DNA of 64,000 bases, taken from Planctomycetales bacterium (GTDB lineage: Bacteria; Planctomycetota; Planctomycetia; Isosphaerales; Isosphaeraceae). The position numbers and the translations under genes were made by a program. Shown here in pieces: positions 36,094 through 44,930 of this stretch (position 1 is the first letter of the stretch; each line of letters starts with the position of its first letter). The DNA is taken from the NCBI GenBank assembly GCA_027459775.1, contig DAIDHE010000093.1, forward strand, positions 18,884 to 82,883, given 5' to 3'. The notes beneath the pieces are model-generated. The model was not told the DNA's origin and searched no databases. It worked only from the letters and a program-made list of their open reading frames with translations.

Positions 36094-36844
36094 TCAACCC
36101 GGCGGAGAAAAACCAGGCGTCTGGGCACGCCCCCAGGCGCGGAGCCCGCGCGCCCATCGCAGGCCGTCGAGGGCGTCTTCCTCGATCACCCACCGTCGGA
36201 TCTCGTCGGGCTTGATCCACAAGAAACCGCTCGCCGGAGCGGTCTGGTACGAGCCGCTCGGGTCAAGCCGCTCGATGACGATCAGTTCGCCGTCGAACCG
36301 CCAGATCTCCGCCACACCGAGGTTGGCGTCAATGCCGGGGCGGTCGATCTTCGAGGCCGAGATTTCGACCTCGATTCCCAGGTCGGGATTGGAATAAAGG
36401 GCGACGTCCCTGGCGCCGCGCTTGACGGCGCTGGCGACCACCGCCAGTTATCGGACGCGAAATAAGAGCACTCGTCAGCCTCGAGCCCACACTCGACGTC
36501 CGGCCGTTTCCAGGTGGTCTGGCCCAAGCCTCTGAAAGGGATCTCCAGCTCCTCGGCCACAAGCTCCACGACCCGCGCGAGCTGTTTCTTCACCCCGTCG
36601 TGAAAGGGGCTGAGCGACATGAGCTCCAGATCCTTCCCATCGTAATTGACGCGGATCCGCACGCCTTGGGGATCGAATCCACCAATCGCTCATAGAACGT
36701 CCAGTCGACGCCCTTGATGACGACGCGACGCTCGGGAACGGCGGCCAGGCGCTCGAGCTCGTCGAGCGACGGAACGGCAAGGGTCGGTCCATGAAGAACC
36801 AAACCGACGGCAACCGCCGTGGTGTCCGAAGTCGCCGAGCTCAT
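36094..36844 (-). pseudogene. Uma2-family endonuclease-like gene with two frameshifts
   Basis: Three overlapping minus-strand frames add up to one Uma2 protein. Frame 1 (36844 to about 36665) gives the N-terminus ending VDWTFYERLVDSIPK. Frame 2 (about 36662-36440) continues VRIRVNYDGKDLELMSLSPFHDGVKKQLARVVELV to ADECSYFAS. Frame 3 (about 36441-36094) continues VALYSNPDLGIEVEISASKID to the end. Each shift can be repaired by one indel. The PDLGIEVEIS...K residues of the PD-(D/E)XK-like site are still present. Uma2 proteins are strongly expanded in planctomycetes and cyanobacteria with unknown biology. Either the gene has decayed recently or the sequence has two indel errors. Confidence 0.8.
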
Positions 36845-37026
36845 GCGGCCTCCGTTCGAGGGGAGCGCTGAATCTCAAGCCCATCACCCGAGGATACCCA
36901 ATTCAAGCGACCCCGCCGAGGCCAGGCTCGAGGGATCCCAAATGCGCCGGCAACTGGCGGCCATGATTCCGCGCTTACGCGACCACAGTCTTGACGGGGG
37001 CGGATTCTGGGCATTGGCGACGGTCC

Positions 37027-37761
37027 TCAGTCTTCGATCCCGACCCCGAGGTCCGAGACGATCCTGGCACCCTTCGTGATGGTCTCGACCGGCACGCCGT
37101 ATGACAGGTTGAAAATCTCGATCAAGGTCTCCCAGACCTCGTCAGGCCCGGACCAAGCCCCGACGGATCCACGTATTGTCCTATAATTCATTTGATAACA
37201 CTGGAGTACCATATTATCAATATTTTCGCATGATGCATCAAATTCGTATGACACGGCTCTCATGGATAGGAAAAAGAGCGCGAAGGTCGCCGGGACGGCA
37301 AACAGAGAAACGAACGCCAATAAATCTCCCGCTCCGGGCGGAAGACCGTGGAAACCCGTCCAGCCGATGTAGGTTCCAAGCAGCCCCATCGGCAGGAGAC
37401 ACGGGATCAAGGGAATGAGCACGTACGTCATCCACCCAAGGGCGCGCAGCCGAGGAAGCCGCCAGCCCAACCGCCGCCCCAAGCGTCTCCAGTGAACACT
37501 CCGAAATCCTCGAGGAACGATCTCGTCCATTCTGGCGGAAAGGACCACCCTTGAACGTGGGACGTCGAAAACCTCGACGAGTGCCGTCCTGAACTGGTGG
37601 AAAGCTCTCGCGGAAACGCAAATATCGACCGCTTCCAGGGGTGCATACGTGATGTGTCGTTGTATGAGTTCGTATAACTGGCCGACGGTCACGACCGTTT
37701 CGGCTTCATCGTCTCGGATGACGATCCCAAAGGTCGCCTCGATCGTCTCTTTGAGGTCCAT
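37027..37761 (-). CDS. two-helix membrane protein with acyl-carrier-like ends
   Basis: 244 residues. The N-terminal 38 residues (MDLKETIEATFGIVIRDDEAETVVTVGQLYELI) look like the second half of an acyl carrier protein. The C-terminal 40 residues (DEVWETLIEIFNLSYGVPVETITKGARIVSDLGVGIED) look like the first half, ending where an ACP would have DSL, but the phosphopantetheine serine is missing. Between them are two membrane segments (about 110-130 and 145-168). GAGAGG precedes the ATG. I know no named family; membership in an ACP-like superfamily is my reading of short patterns. It is alone on its strand beside the broken Uma2 gene. Confidence 0.7.
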   Translation of the reverse strand: MDLKETIEATFGIVIRDDEAETVVTVGQLYELIQRHITYAPLEAVDICVSARAFHQFRTALVEVFDVPRSRVVLSARMDEIVPRGFRSVHWRRLGRRLGWRLPRLRALGWMTYVLIPLIPCLLPMGLLGTYIGWTGFHGLPPGAGDLLAFVSLFAVPATFALFFLSMRAVSYEFDASCENIDNMVLQCYQMNYRTIRGSVGAWSGPDEVWETLIEIFNLSYGVPVETITKGARIVSDLGVGIED

Positions 37762-38408
37762 GACGTGCCTAGCCTCTCGGAAGCTCGATCAAGGACGTCC
37801 ATGGTGCGAGTCCACGCAAATGCATCCGCGGATGCCAATGGTTGCGATCATGGGTTTGGTCGAGGCGGACCCCGAGGGGCTTTCTTGATACCCGCTCAAC
37901 GGCCTGGGCGATGCCGACATCGGGCATCTTCTGGTTTGTCGCGGCCCAAACAGGGAAACGCTGATCGACGAATCCGCTCGCTCACGCCCCGCAGTCAGTT
38001 TTACGATCGACACAGCGCCATGTCAATTGTAGGACTTTCTTAAGTGGACGCGACGATTGCTGATTGAATCAAGCTCCCCCGATGAAAACATGGCCTTTCC
38101 CCGCGCGCCTTCTCCGCGGTGACATAGAGTCCAGGTGACATGGAGGGCAGGCATGGATTTCTTCGCTCTCGGCCCCCGAGGCCGCGCCCTGGCCGCCGAA
38201 GACTCCGTGACCCAGCATCGCGGATGCCCCTCCGAAACGGTTCAGCCAAACACTTGATTCCAATCTTGGGAGCGCGGATCATGGGATGCGATCGCGGTCT
38301 TCACGCGAGATTCTCTTTGGCGCGGCGTTCTTGCCGTCCCAGAACCCGCCGTTTCAGTGCGGATGCCGGCGTGATTCGGGCGGATTCGACCTTGGGCGCG
38401 AGGTTGCG
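37762..38408. other. intergenic region, 647 bases
   Basis: No recognisable gene. Several short ORFs cross it without ribosome sites or family resemblance. It must hold promoters for the divergent ACP-like gene and the ECF sigma factor. Base composition drops relative to the left flank from here on, marking the edge of a lower-GC stretch. Confidence 0.4.
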
Positions 38409-39008
38409 ATGCTGGCCTGGATTCATTCCGAGGATGGCGCCAATGAGGTCTCGCGGCTGATCCACCGCGCGCTGTGCCCGTGCCGCGAAGGGGATGATCT
38501 TTTCCAGGACGTCTGGTGCGATCTGATCTCGAATTGGCCGCGGATCGTGGCCTCGTACGACCTCGCCCGCGGCGCCTGGACTGCGTATCTCCGCGGCGTG
38601 ATCCGAAACACGGCGAGAAAACGCACGTGGAGGTTGACTCACAACCCCCCGCCGCTCCTATTCCTTCCGGACCTCGACCTCACGCTCGTGGACGGCCGAT
38701 CAACGGCGGAGGGTGTGTACGCGAGGGCCCAGGAGACTTGCCAGGCACTCGAGTACGCATTCGCCACGCTCGCGGCTCGCGTCGACAGCATGAACTTTGA
38801 AATCCTCGATCGCCGTCTGAAGAGACGCCAGACGGTGAGCGAAATCGCGGCCGCGCTCAAGATCCCGACGACAACGGTCTACAAGCGGCTCGGGAGGATG
38901 AAACGGAAGCTCAAGGATATCGTGGGTGCGTGGGTGCGGACCAGAGAGGAATCAGCGCTCCAAGACCTGTTGAATCGAAAAAAACCGGGGGGGGGGTCTA
39001 AAAAGTAG
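38409..39008 (+). CDS. RNA polymerase ECF-type sigma factor
   Basis: 199 residues. Region 2 is represented by REGDDLFQDVWCDLISNW and TAYLRGVIRNTARKRTWR. Region 4 is NFEILDRRLKRRQTVSEIAAALKIPTTTVYKRLGRMKRKLKD with a clear helix-turn-helix. A Lys/Gly-rich tail closes the protein. I place the start at ATG 38409, preceded by GCGAGG, rather than 38286, whose extra residues do not look like protein. No anti-sigma gene is adjacent, but the following genes on the same strand (a membrane glycosyltransferase fusion, an exported small protein and a membrane-anchored exported protein) could be its regulon. Confidence 0.85.
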   Translation: MLAWIHSEDGANEVSRLIHRALCPCREGDDLFQDVWCDLISNWPRIVASYDLARGAWTAYLRGVIRNTARKRTWRLTHNPPPLLFLPDLDLTLVDGRSTAEGVYARAQETCQALEYAFATLAARVDSMNFEILDRRLKRRQTVSEIAAALKIPTTTVYKRLGRMKRKLKDIVGAWVRTREESALQDLLNRKKPGGGSKK

Positions 39009-39365
39009 GTGCAAAGGATATCTCTCTATTAGAGCCGATGTGCGTTCGATGGATGTTGGGACTTCTCCAGAGACCGGTCTCGGGATCGCCGAGCCATGGT
39101 GATCGATGGGTTGGCCAAATGAACCAGGAACGACGACGGCAATTGGTCAAACGACTTTCGGCAGCCAGAGCTCGAGACCCCTCTCTCACGATGCGTGGAC
39201 TCGGGTCGACCCTGCTCGCAGGCACTGCGTCAATGAGCATCGGGGCGTCGGAACTGAGAGCCGTGGGCAACTCTACCGCATGAAATGCAAGCGCGAATAC
39301 GTCTTCGCGCCCGAATCTTTTGCAAGGCAAACAACGTGTGCGGAACTCGCGTTTGCCCCGGAACA
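39009..39365. other. gap between ECF sigma factor and glycosyltransferase fusion
   Basis: 357 bases. A 54-codon ORF (39119-39283) starts MNQERRRQLVKRLSAARAR and ends SIGASELRAVGNSTA, but it has no ribosome site and I do not call it. The downstream frame is open from ATG 39285; the first 27 residues from there are Arg/Cys-rich and atypical. No terminator follows the sigma gene, so read-through into the next gene is possible. Confidence 0.4.
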
Positions 39366-42302
39366 ATGCCCCAGCCCTTTGCCGCGGTCTCGCCGCGGTC
39401 GAATGACATCGTCAATCGCCTCGGTTCCAGAAAGCGGTTTGTGATCCCCGCGGTGGCTCTACTGCTTGCGACTCACGCCGGAATGCTTGCATATTCGGCG
39501 ACAAAACAGAGTCCGACAGAGCTGGAGCCGGCCTTTCTCGTCGCGGGGCTGAGCCATGATCAGTTTGGTCACTTTAATCTCTTCCGCGTCAATCCGCCTC
39601 TCGTGCGAATGGTAGCCGCACTGCCCGTAATGGCCGCCGGTTACAAGATGGACTGGAGCGGCTTTCGCGACGCCCCCGGCGCCCGACCTGAGTTCGCGCT
39701 GGGGACGGATTTCCTAAAATCCAATGGCGAACGTTCCATCTGGCTGTTCACAATCGCTCGCTGGGCCTGTCTTCCGTTGAGCTTGGTCGGAGCATTGTTT
39801 TGCTTTTTCTGGTCCCGAGAGCTCTGGGGCCGCGACGAGGCGGGGTTGATCGCGCTCATCCTTTGGTGCTTCGAGCCCAACATTCTCGCGCACGGACAAC
39901 TCATCACGACCGACTGCGCCGCCGCGAGCTTCGGCGTCGGCGCGGCGTTCTTTTTCTGGCGATGGCTCAAAAAACAGACCTGGGCGCGCGCGGGGCTCGC
40001 CGGGCTACTGTTCGCGTTGGCTCAACTCTCCAAGCTCAGTTGGCTGTTTCTCTATGGGCTGTGGCCACTCCTATGGCTGTTCTGGATCTGGAACGAGGGT
40101 CGCGGCGGCGGAGAACGCAAAACGCGGCCTCGATCTTCTCTGTTTGCCTCAGCGCTGCAACTGGCGTACATTCTCGGGCTTGGGTTGTATCTGACCAACC
40201 TGGCTTATGGCTTCAGCGGAACGGGAACGCGTTTGGGCGATTTCCCGTTCGTCAGTCATCTGCTCGGCGGAAACAAACCGGGCGAGGTAGGAAACCGATT
40301 CGCGACCTCGGCGTTCGGTAACATTGTCGTTCCGCTACCCAGCCAGTATTTATTGGGGTTTGATCTGCAGAAAAAGGATTTCGAGGATTTCGGGCAGCCC
40401 TCGTACCTGCGGGGCGAATGGAAAGACGGCGGTTGGTGGTATTATTACCTCTACGGTCTGGCCGTCAAGACGCCGCACGGCACGCAGATCATGTTTCTGC
40501 TGGCGACATTCACGATGATTTACGCCGGTACGCGAAAGTCCGGCCACACGGCGTCACTGAACGGCGGTCATCTGTCAGTCCTGCTCATGCCGGCCCTCGT
40601 GTTGTTGGTATTGGTGAGCTCACAGCTGGAGTTCAATCAGCATGTTCGGTACGTGCTGCCAGTCCTGGGATTCGCGTTCGTCATGACCGGCGCGGCGGCG
40701 TCCTGGTTCTCGGCCGCGCCTTGGGCTTTGCGGCTTGGTCGAGCGCGGTTCCCGATGGCATCCGGCTGTCAAGCTCTGATCCTGGTATCGCTGCTGGCGA
40801 CCACCGCCAGCACCCTCGCCGTCTATCCGCGCCAGCTCGCCTACTTCAATGAGCTCGCGGGCGGGCCGCTCAACGGCCCGAGGCATCTGCTCGGGAGCAA
40901 TGTCGATTGGGGGCAGGGCCTCCTTGCGTTGGAGACTTTATTAGATGTGCGCTCTGACTGGGGTCCAGTCGCGCTGCTTGGCTCGGGATCACCCGATATG
41001 CTTGGCATGCGAGTCGTTCCAGAAAGTGCTCAGGCGCCAATCGCATCATTCACTGGATATAGTCACATCGCAGTCCGTGTCAACGAGCTGGCCGGAGACG
41101 GGCGAGCGTTTCGTCTCAACGGGAATGCGCCCGGCGATGGCGAGCTCCTGGCGGCCCTGCGTCGTCAACGGCCGGCGGCCGTCACGGATTACTCGATCTT
41201 GGTTTTTGAAACGAAGCCGCTACTCGGGCAACCTGGTGTAGAGGATCCAGACGACGGGCCGCACGGAACAGTTCACGCGACGGATACCGAGGCGGCGTTT
41301 CCGACCTCCTTACCATCCCTCGCCGATGCCCGGGAGACAACACCCACGATTTCGCTTTTGAACCATGTTCTGCTTTTGCATGGACCTCTCGACACCTGTT
41401 CGAACACCCCCGTATCGGGCCTGGAGGCTCTACGAATCCTCACGGATGAGCGACGCGCCATCGCCGCATTCGGCGAGTCTCCGTTTGTTCGCACCCGAAA
41501 CGGTTTGCGGTACAAGATCGACAATGTGCTGGCTTCAGAGGCAGGCATCGGTGAGTCGCACCGCGATCAATGCCTGGCAACCTTTGCCTACGTTGGAATA
41601 CCACCGACCTATCCGATCACTCTGCGATCGGAAGCATGTCGTATCCAAGATCTGATCTCGGAGTCGGTTGCTCATTTCCGTCTTGATCAACGCGAGATCG
41701 CGTGGACGGCGATCGCCTATGCCCACTATCTTCCCCCAGCCCGAGACTGGACTGACAGGTTCGGGCGAACAACCACGTTTTCGACGTTGTTACAACACTT
41801 GATTGACATGGGATACAGCGGCCAAAGTTGTGGTGGGTTGCACGTCTTGCAGGCAATCGCCGCGATCGTCGAGGCAGATTACCGACGCGGAATTCTCGAT
41901 CGCCGAATCCGCTTGGTGGGGCGGAGGTTCGTGCAGGACTCGGTTAAACTGGCTCTCCTCTCTCAATCGGAAGACGGGGCATGGGATCTCGATTGGTTTC
42001 ATCCGAGTTCAGATGTCCTGTCGCACTCCAGCGATCCGTCGTCTCTTGAATCAAGGATCGTGGTCACGGGCCATATGCTGCAACTGATGCACGACGAGTT
42101 ACGCGACCCGCCACGTCACGCCATGTTACGGGCCACTCGATGGCTGATCGGGGTGCTTGAGAAGCTTCCGAAAGGCTCCAAGCCGACCCACATCGGGGTG
42201 TGCCCGCTCACTCATGCGTTGGTCGGCATTCAACGCTCGCGTGGCAACCGAGGTGTGTCTCACGAAATGCAGTACCTGTTTGCCACTGACAAACATCAAT
42301 GA
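39366..42302 (+). CDS. membrane glycosyltransferase (GT39/PMT-like) fused to an alpha/alpha-toroid-like domain
   Basis: 978 residues from ATG 39366 (1005 from 39285). The N-terminal 520 residues have about ten hydrophobic segments and PMT/GT39 features: LFRVNPPLVRMVAALPV, ARWACLPLSLVGALFCFFWSRELWG, and GSNVDWGQGLLALETLL, the phrase that usually closes this enzyme class in planctomycetes. They would transfer a sugar from a lipid carrier to a protein or glycan outside the membrane. From about residue 640 there is a soluble helical domain with GQSCGGLHVLQAIAAI (about 819), SEDGAWDLDWF (about 867), VVTGHMLQLM and HIGVCPLTH (about 942), recalling the repeat elements of alpha/alpha toroids. The fusion is unusual. 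Base composition is lower in GC than the flanks. Confidence 0.78.
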   Translation: MPQPFAAVSPRSNDIVNRLGSRKRFVIPAVALLLATHAGMLAYSATKQSPTELEPAFLVAGLSHDQFGHFNLFRVNPPLVRMVAALPVMAAGYKMDWSGFRDAPGARPEFALGTDFLKSNGERSIWLFTIARWACLPLSLVGALFCFFWSRELWGRDEAGLIALILWCFEPNILAHGQLITTDCAAASFGVGAAFFFWRWLKKQTWARAGLAGLLFALAQLSKLSWLFLYGLWPLLWLFWIWNEGRGGGERKTRPRSSLFASALQLAYILGLGLYLTNLAYGFSGTGTRLGDFPFVSHLLGGNKPGEVGNRFATSAFGNIVVPLPSQYLLGFDLQKKDFEDFGQPSYLRGEWKDGGWWYYYLYGLAVKTPHGTQIMFLLATFTMIYAGTRKSGHTASLNGGHLSVLLMPALVLLVLVSSQLEFNQHVRYVLPVLGFAFVMTGAAASWFSAAPWALRLGRARFPMASGCQALILVSLLATTASTLAVYPRQLAYFNELAGGPLNGPRHLLGSNVDWGQGLLALETLLDVRSDWGPVALLGSGSPDMLGMRVVPESAQAPIASFTGYSHIAVRVNELAGDGRAFRLNGNAPGDGELLAALRRQRPAAVTDYSILVFETKPLLGQPGVEDPDDGPHGTVHATDTEAAFPTSLPSLADARETTPTISLLNHVLLLHGPLDTCSNTPVSGLEALRILTDERRAIAAFGESPFVRTRNGLRYKIDNVLASEAGIGESHRDQCLATFAYVGIPPTYPITLRSEACRIQDLISESVAHFRLDQREIAWTAIAYAHYLPPARDWTDRFGRTTTFSTLLQHLIDMGYSGQSCGGLHVLQAIAAIVEADYRRGILDRRIRLVGRRFVQDSVKLALLSQSEDGAWDLDWFHPSSDVLSHSSDPSSLESRIVVTGHMLQLMHDELRDPPRHAMLRATRWLIGVLEKLPKGSKPTHIGVCPLTHALVGIQRSRGNRGVSHEMQYLFATDKHQ

Positions 42303-42402
42303 AAGGAGGATCCGCGTCTCATTCTTCCAATGAGGTCTGTCCCAGGCGTTGCTAGACCTATTCACCAGTCACGGGTTCGTTTCACTGGAAAGGGGAGACC
42401 CA

Positions 42403-42618
42403 ATGTCAGTTGTACTGAAAGCAAGCGTGATCCTTGCCGCCTTCGCGGCAATGGCAACGCTGTTGTCCGCGGATTCAGACCCCGGCCAGCCGATCTCAAC
42501 CGCGCTTTGCGCTGAATTGCGCGGCGGCGCGCGTGGCAGCGTTTCACCGGCGCAGTACACCGACACGCGGATCTGCTCACAGCCAACGGCTATATATCCA
42601 GGACGGGAGCGTCTGTGA
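42403..42618 (+). CDS. small exported peptide gene with ELRGG motif, probably frameshifted
   Basis: 71 codons. A strong ribosome site (AAGGGGAG, six bases upstream) and a signal-like start (VVLKASVILAAFAAMATLL) support translation. After the signal comes ISTALCAELRGGARGSVSPAQYTD; ELRGG looks like a double-glycine processing or recognition site. This frame stops at 42618. The +1 frame across the same stretch and beyond, to 42745, encodes a credible Cys-rich tail (SVCEWCPLNG, KTVCNDSTRGFTGCVDSN). I think one gene of about 113 codons has been split by a one-base indel between about 42545 and 42615. Unknown family. It lies between the glycosyltransferase fusion and the anchored exported protein. 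Confidence 0.55.
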   Translation: MSVVLKASVILAAFAAMATLLSADSDPGQPISTALCAELRGGARGSVSPAQYTDTRICSQPTAIYPGRERL

Positions 42619-43040
42619 GTGGTGCCCGCTCAACGGTGCCACGACTACTGACTATACTACGATTTACAACAGCAAGACCGTGTGTAACGATTCGACGCGA
42701 GGGTTCACTGGCTGTGTGGATTCTAACACCATATCACCTCTTTAGCAAGGGGTGGTAACTTCTCAATAACTCTGGGTGGTCCATTCGAACAACGATGAAC
42801 CGCACCCACGCTTTTCGCGTTTGGATCCGCGATTCGACGGTCCGAGAGGCATTTGGGGCTCATTAGGGCCGGTCACCGTTCAACCGTGGACGGTCGCTTT
42901 CCCGGACTGATTGAGCAGTTACCAAAGAGTCTTGTTTCGCTGTTTGACTTTCGGGGAAATACCTTCGAATACAGTGAGTGACCATGATCGGAAAAAGAAG
43001 AGAAGGGACCAACCCAGGTTTTCAGTGTGAGGAGGTTACC

Positions 43041-44282
43041 ATGTCGGCAAGACGCGTCGTGTTCTGCTGGGCAATCAGCCTTCTGTACTTGAGTACGGTC
43101 CAACCGCCGCCCGTTGCGGCGTCACAGAAACCTCAACCACCAGAGCACTCGCTTGATGACTGTCGAGCGGTCTTGCAGCGCGTTGTCGCGGCCCTGCAAA
43201 ATGTCGACATCGAGTTCACGGTGAAGGTGGACTGGCAGACTCCAAATTTGCCCCGCATGACCGGGGAGTCCGGGCATATTTACCTTGATCAGGGCAAAAT
43301 GTCTTTTCGCTTCGAGCGCACTTTTCCCCCCCTTCCAGGCCGCCCGCACGTCGTGGAACTGGAGGAAGAAACCTATGACGGAAAGACCCATTACCTAGGC
43401 AAGAACAGCGTGGGAGGGACTCCGTCAATTACGACGATGCTCGGAGATAACCCGAATAGCTCATACGCGTGGCAGCACTTCACCAGGACGTGTCTTTACC
43501 TTGAGGCAGCGGGATACCGACTCCCCAGAAAGGTCGCACAGTGGAAAGGAGGCAAATTGACATCCGTGGTTCTCGACTACCTGGAGGAAGGCCAAGTCAA
43601 TCGTGTTACGACCGACAACGCCACCTCATCAATCGTTGTCAGCGTGACGATCACGGATCCCGTCGTGTTGGATGCGAAGACGACCGATCTCGACCTGCTC
43701 GCCAAGGAAATGACGCAGTACAAGAACACCCGTGCCGAGATTGAAGAGAGAGTTGGCGAAGTGAGACGGCTACGGACTTCCGACAGGAAGCGGCGCGTGG
43801 ACCTGTGGTTGGATCCGGGTAAAGGCTATTCCGTGGTCCGTCGTGTGGAATCGACGCTCGATGGAAAGTTGATCCACGAGATCAAAGCCACGGACTTCAA
43901 GCAGTTCGGCAAGGATGCTGTGTGGCTTCCCGAGAATGGCACAATCAAGACGTTTGTCTGGGACACCAGGCTTGCGGCGGGTTTTCAGAGCGAGCCTGAC
44001 AGGACCGACGTCGTTCATTTGGAACATGTCCGCTTCGAACCTCGGCAGGATATTTCCTTCGTGTTGGACTACGGTCCGGGAACAGCGATCCTGGACCGGA
44101 GTTCCAAGGATGCAAGGTCGTCCGCGTCCGGGCAGGTAGCCTTTATCAAGCCTGGTTCGCTGGAAGAACTTCGGCACCCCGCCGATGTGAAACGACCTCG
44201 ACAATGGTTTTTGGTGGTGAATGTCGTACTCGTGGTGATTCTTGTCGTGGGACTGGTAATGTGGAGAATTCGATCACGATAG
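43041..44282 (+). CDS. exported LolA-like protein with C-terminal membrane anchor
   Basis: 413 residues. A signal peptide (RRVVFCWAISLLYLSTV) is followed by a beta-rich domain (LQNVDIEFTVKVDW, GHIYLDQGKMSFRFERTF, YDGKTHYLGKNS) of the LolA/MucB-like type. A second half contains GKGYSVVRRVESTLDGKLIHEIKATDFKQF. At the C-terminus one hydrophobic helix (WFLVVNVVLVVILVVGLVMW) ends in RIRSR, so the protein should be anchored with the bulk outside. The ATG at 43041 has GAGGAGG five bases upstream; a frame back to 42978 does not. MucB/RseB proteins sense lipids or stress for sigma factor control; with an ECF sigma gene nearby this is a tempting but unproven role. Confidence 0.78.
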   Translation: MSARRVVFCWAISLLYLSTVQPPPVAASQKPQPPEHSLDDCRAVLQRVVAALQNVDIEFTVKVDWQTPNLPRMTGESGHIYLDQGKMSFRFERTFPPLPGRPHVVELEEETYDGKTHYLGKNSVGGTPSITTMLGDNPNSSYAWQHFTRTCLYLEAAGYRLPRKVAQWKGGKLTSVVLDYLEEGQVNRVTTDNATSSIVVSVTITDPVVLDAKTTDLDLLAKEMTQYKNTRAEIEERVGEVRRLRTSDRKRRVDLWLDPGKGYSVVRRVESTLDGKLIHEIKATDFKQFGKDAVWLPENGTIKTFVWDTRLAAGFQSEPDRTDVVHLEHVRFEPRQDISFVLDYGPGTAILDRSSKDARSSASGQVAFIKPGSLEELRHPADVKRPRQWFLVVNVVLVVILVVGLVMWRIRSR

Positions 44283-44394
44283 CGCAGTGTGGCGACGTGC
44301 CGCATACGAGGGTTTTACTCCCAGGGTAAGAAAGGCGTCGGCCTGAAGGCGGACCCGCCATGCGTGAGCACCTGGCCGCGTAACAGTGCGGGCT

Positions 44395-44690
44395 CAGTAA
44401 CTGCGTAACGCTTCGAGTCTCTTGACACGTGGACGATGGCCTCGAGGCAGCCGGCTTTCAGCCAGCGGCGGCCTTGCTGGTAGACCATCTCCCACGGGTG
44501 AGGTTCTTGCAAAGGCAGCGCCGCGCCACCGGGAGCCGGTGTGGACGATCGAGCGCGGCAGGTTGTCGAAGACATCGCGGAGGTTTTAGGCGCGCTGGCT
44601 GGCGTCCTCGGGCAAGAGGCAGAGAGCAGAGACGACGAATTCCCGTTCAGGGTCGCTGACATCGCTGGGTCGGGTTGGTGGGTGATCATA
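44395..44690 (-). pseudogene. decayed IS5-family transposase N-terminal fragment
   Basis: Two minus-strand frames reconstruct the start of an IS5/DUF4096-type transposase. One frame gives SDPEREFVVSALCLLPEDASQRA, a stop (TAA), then NLRDVFDNLPRSIVHTGSRWR. The other continues HPWEMVYQQGRRWLKAGCLEAIVH. The order and words (PWE.VYQQ, RWLKAG) are those of the family. No DDE-domain remainder or clear terminal inverted repeats were seen nearby, so only a scar is left. The 648-base gap 44283-44930 otherwise contains no gene I can support. Confidence 0.75.
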
Positions 44691-44930
44691 CCCTATTCTA
44701 TGCCGGCGACGGGATCAAGGCTCACAACACGCTCCAAGCTAGGGCCGAGTGAATGACTCAAAAGCGCAAAGGCCTATTCAGGCGCCTGGCACGCGCGTTG
44801 GGGCTGCGCTCTCCGAATCGCATCGGCCGGTATGCGTGTCTCGCATGCGGATACGCCGCCGCTCTGATCGTCTTGGCGACGAACCCGACTTCCACGGTTG
44901 CCGCGTCCGGCAACGACGCGAAAGCGTGGC

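Noticed and set aside
37765..38043. 92-codon ORF upstream of the ECF sigma factor
   Set aside because: No ribosome site, Arg/Ser-rich random-looking composition and no family resemblance.
39119..39283. 54-codon ORF ending SELRAVGNSTA before the glycosyltransferase fusion
   Set aside because: No ribosome site and no signal peptide. The partial echo of ELRGG in the later peptide is too short to support it.
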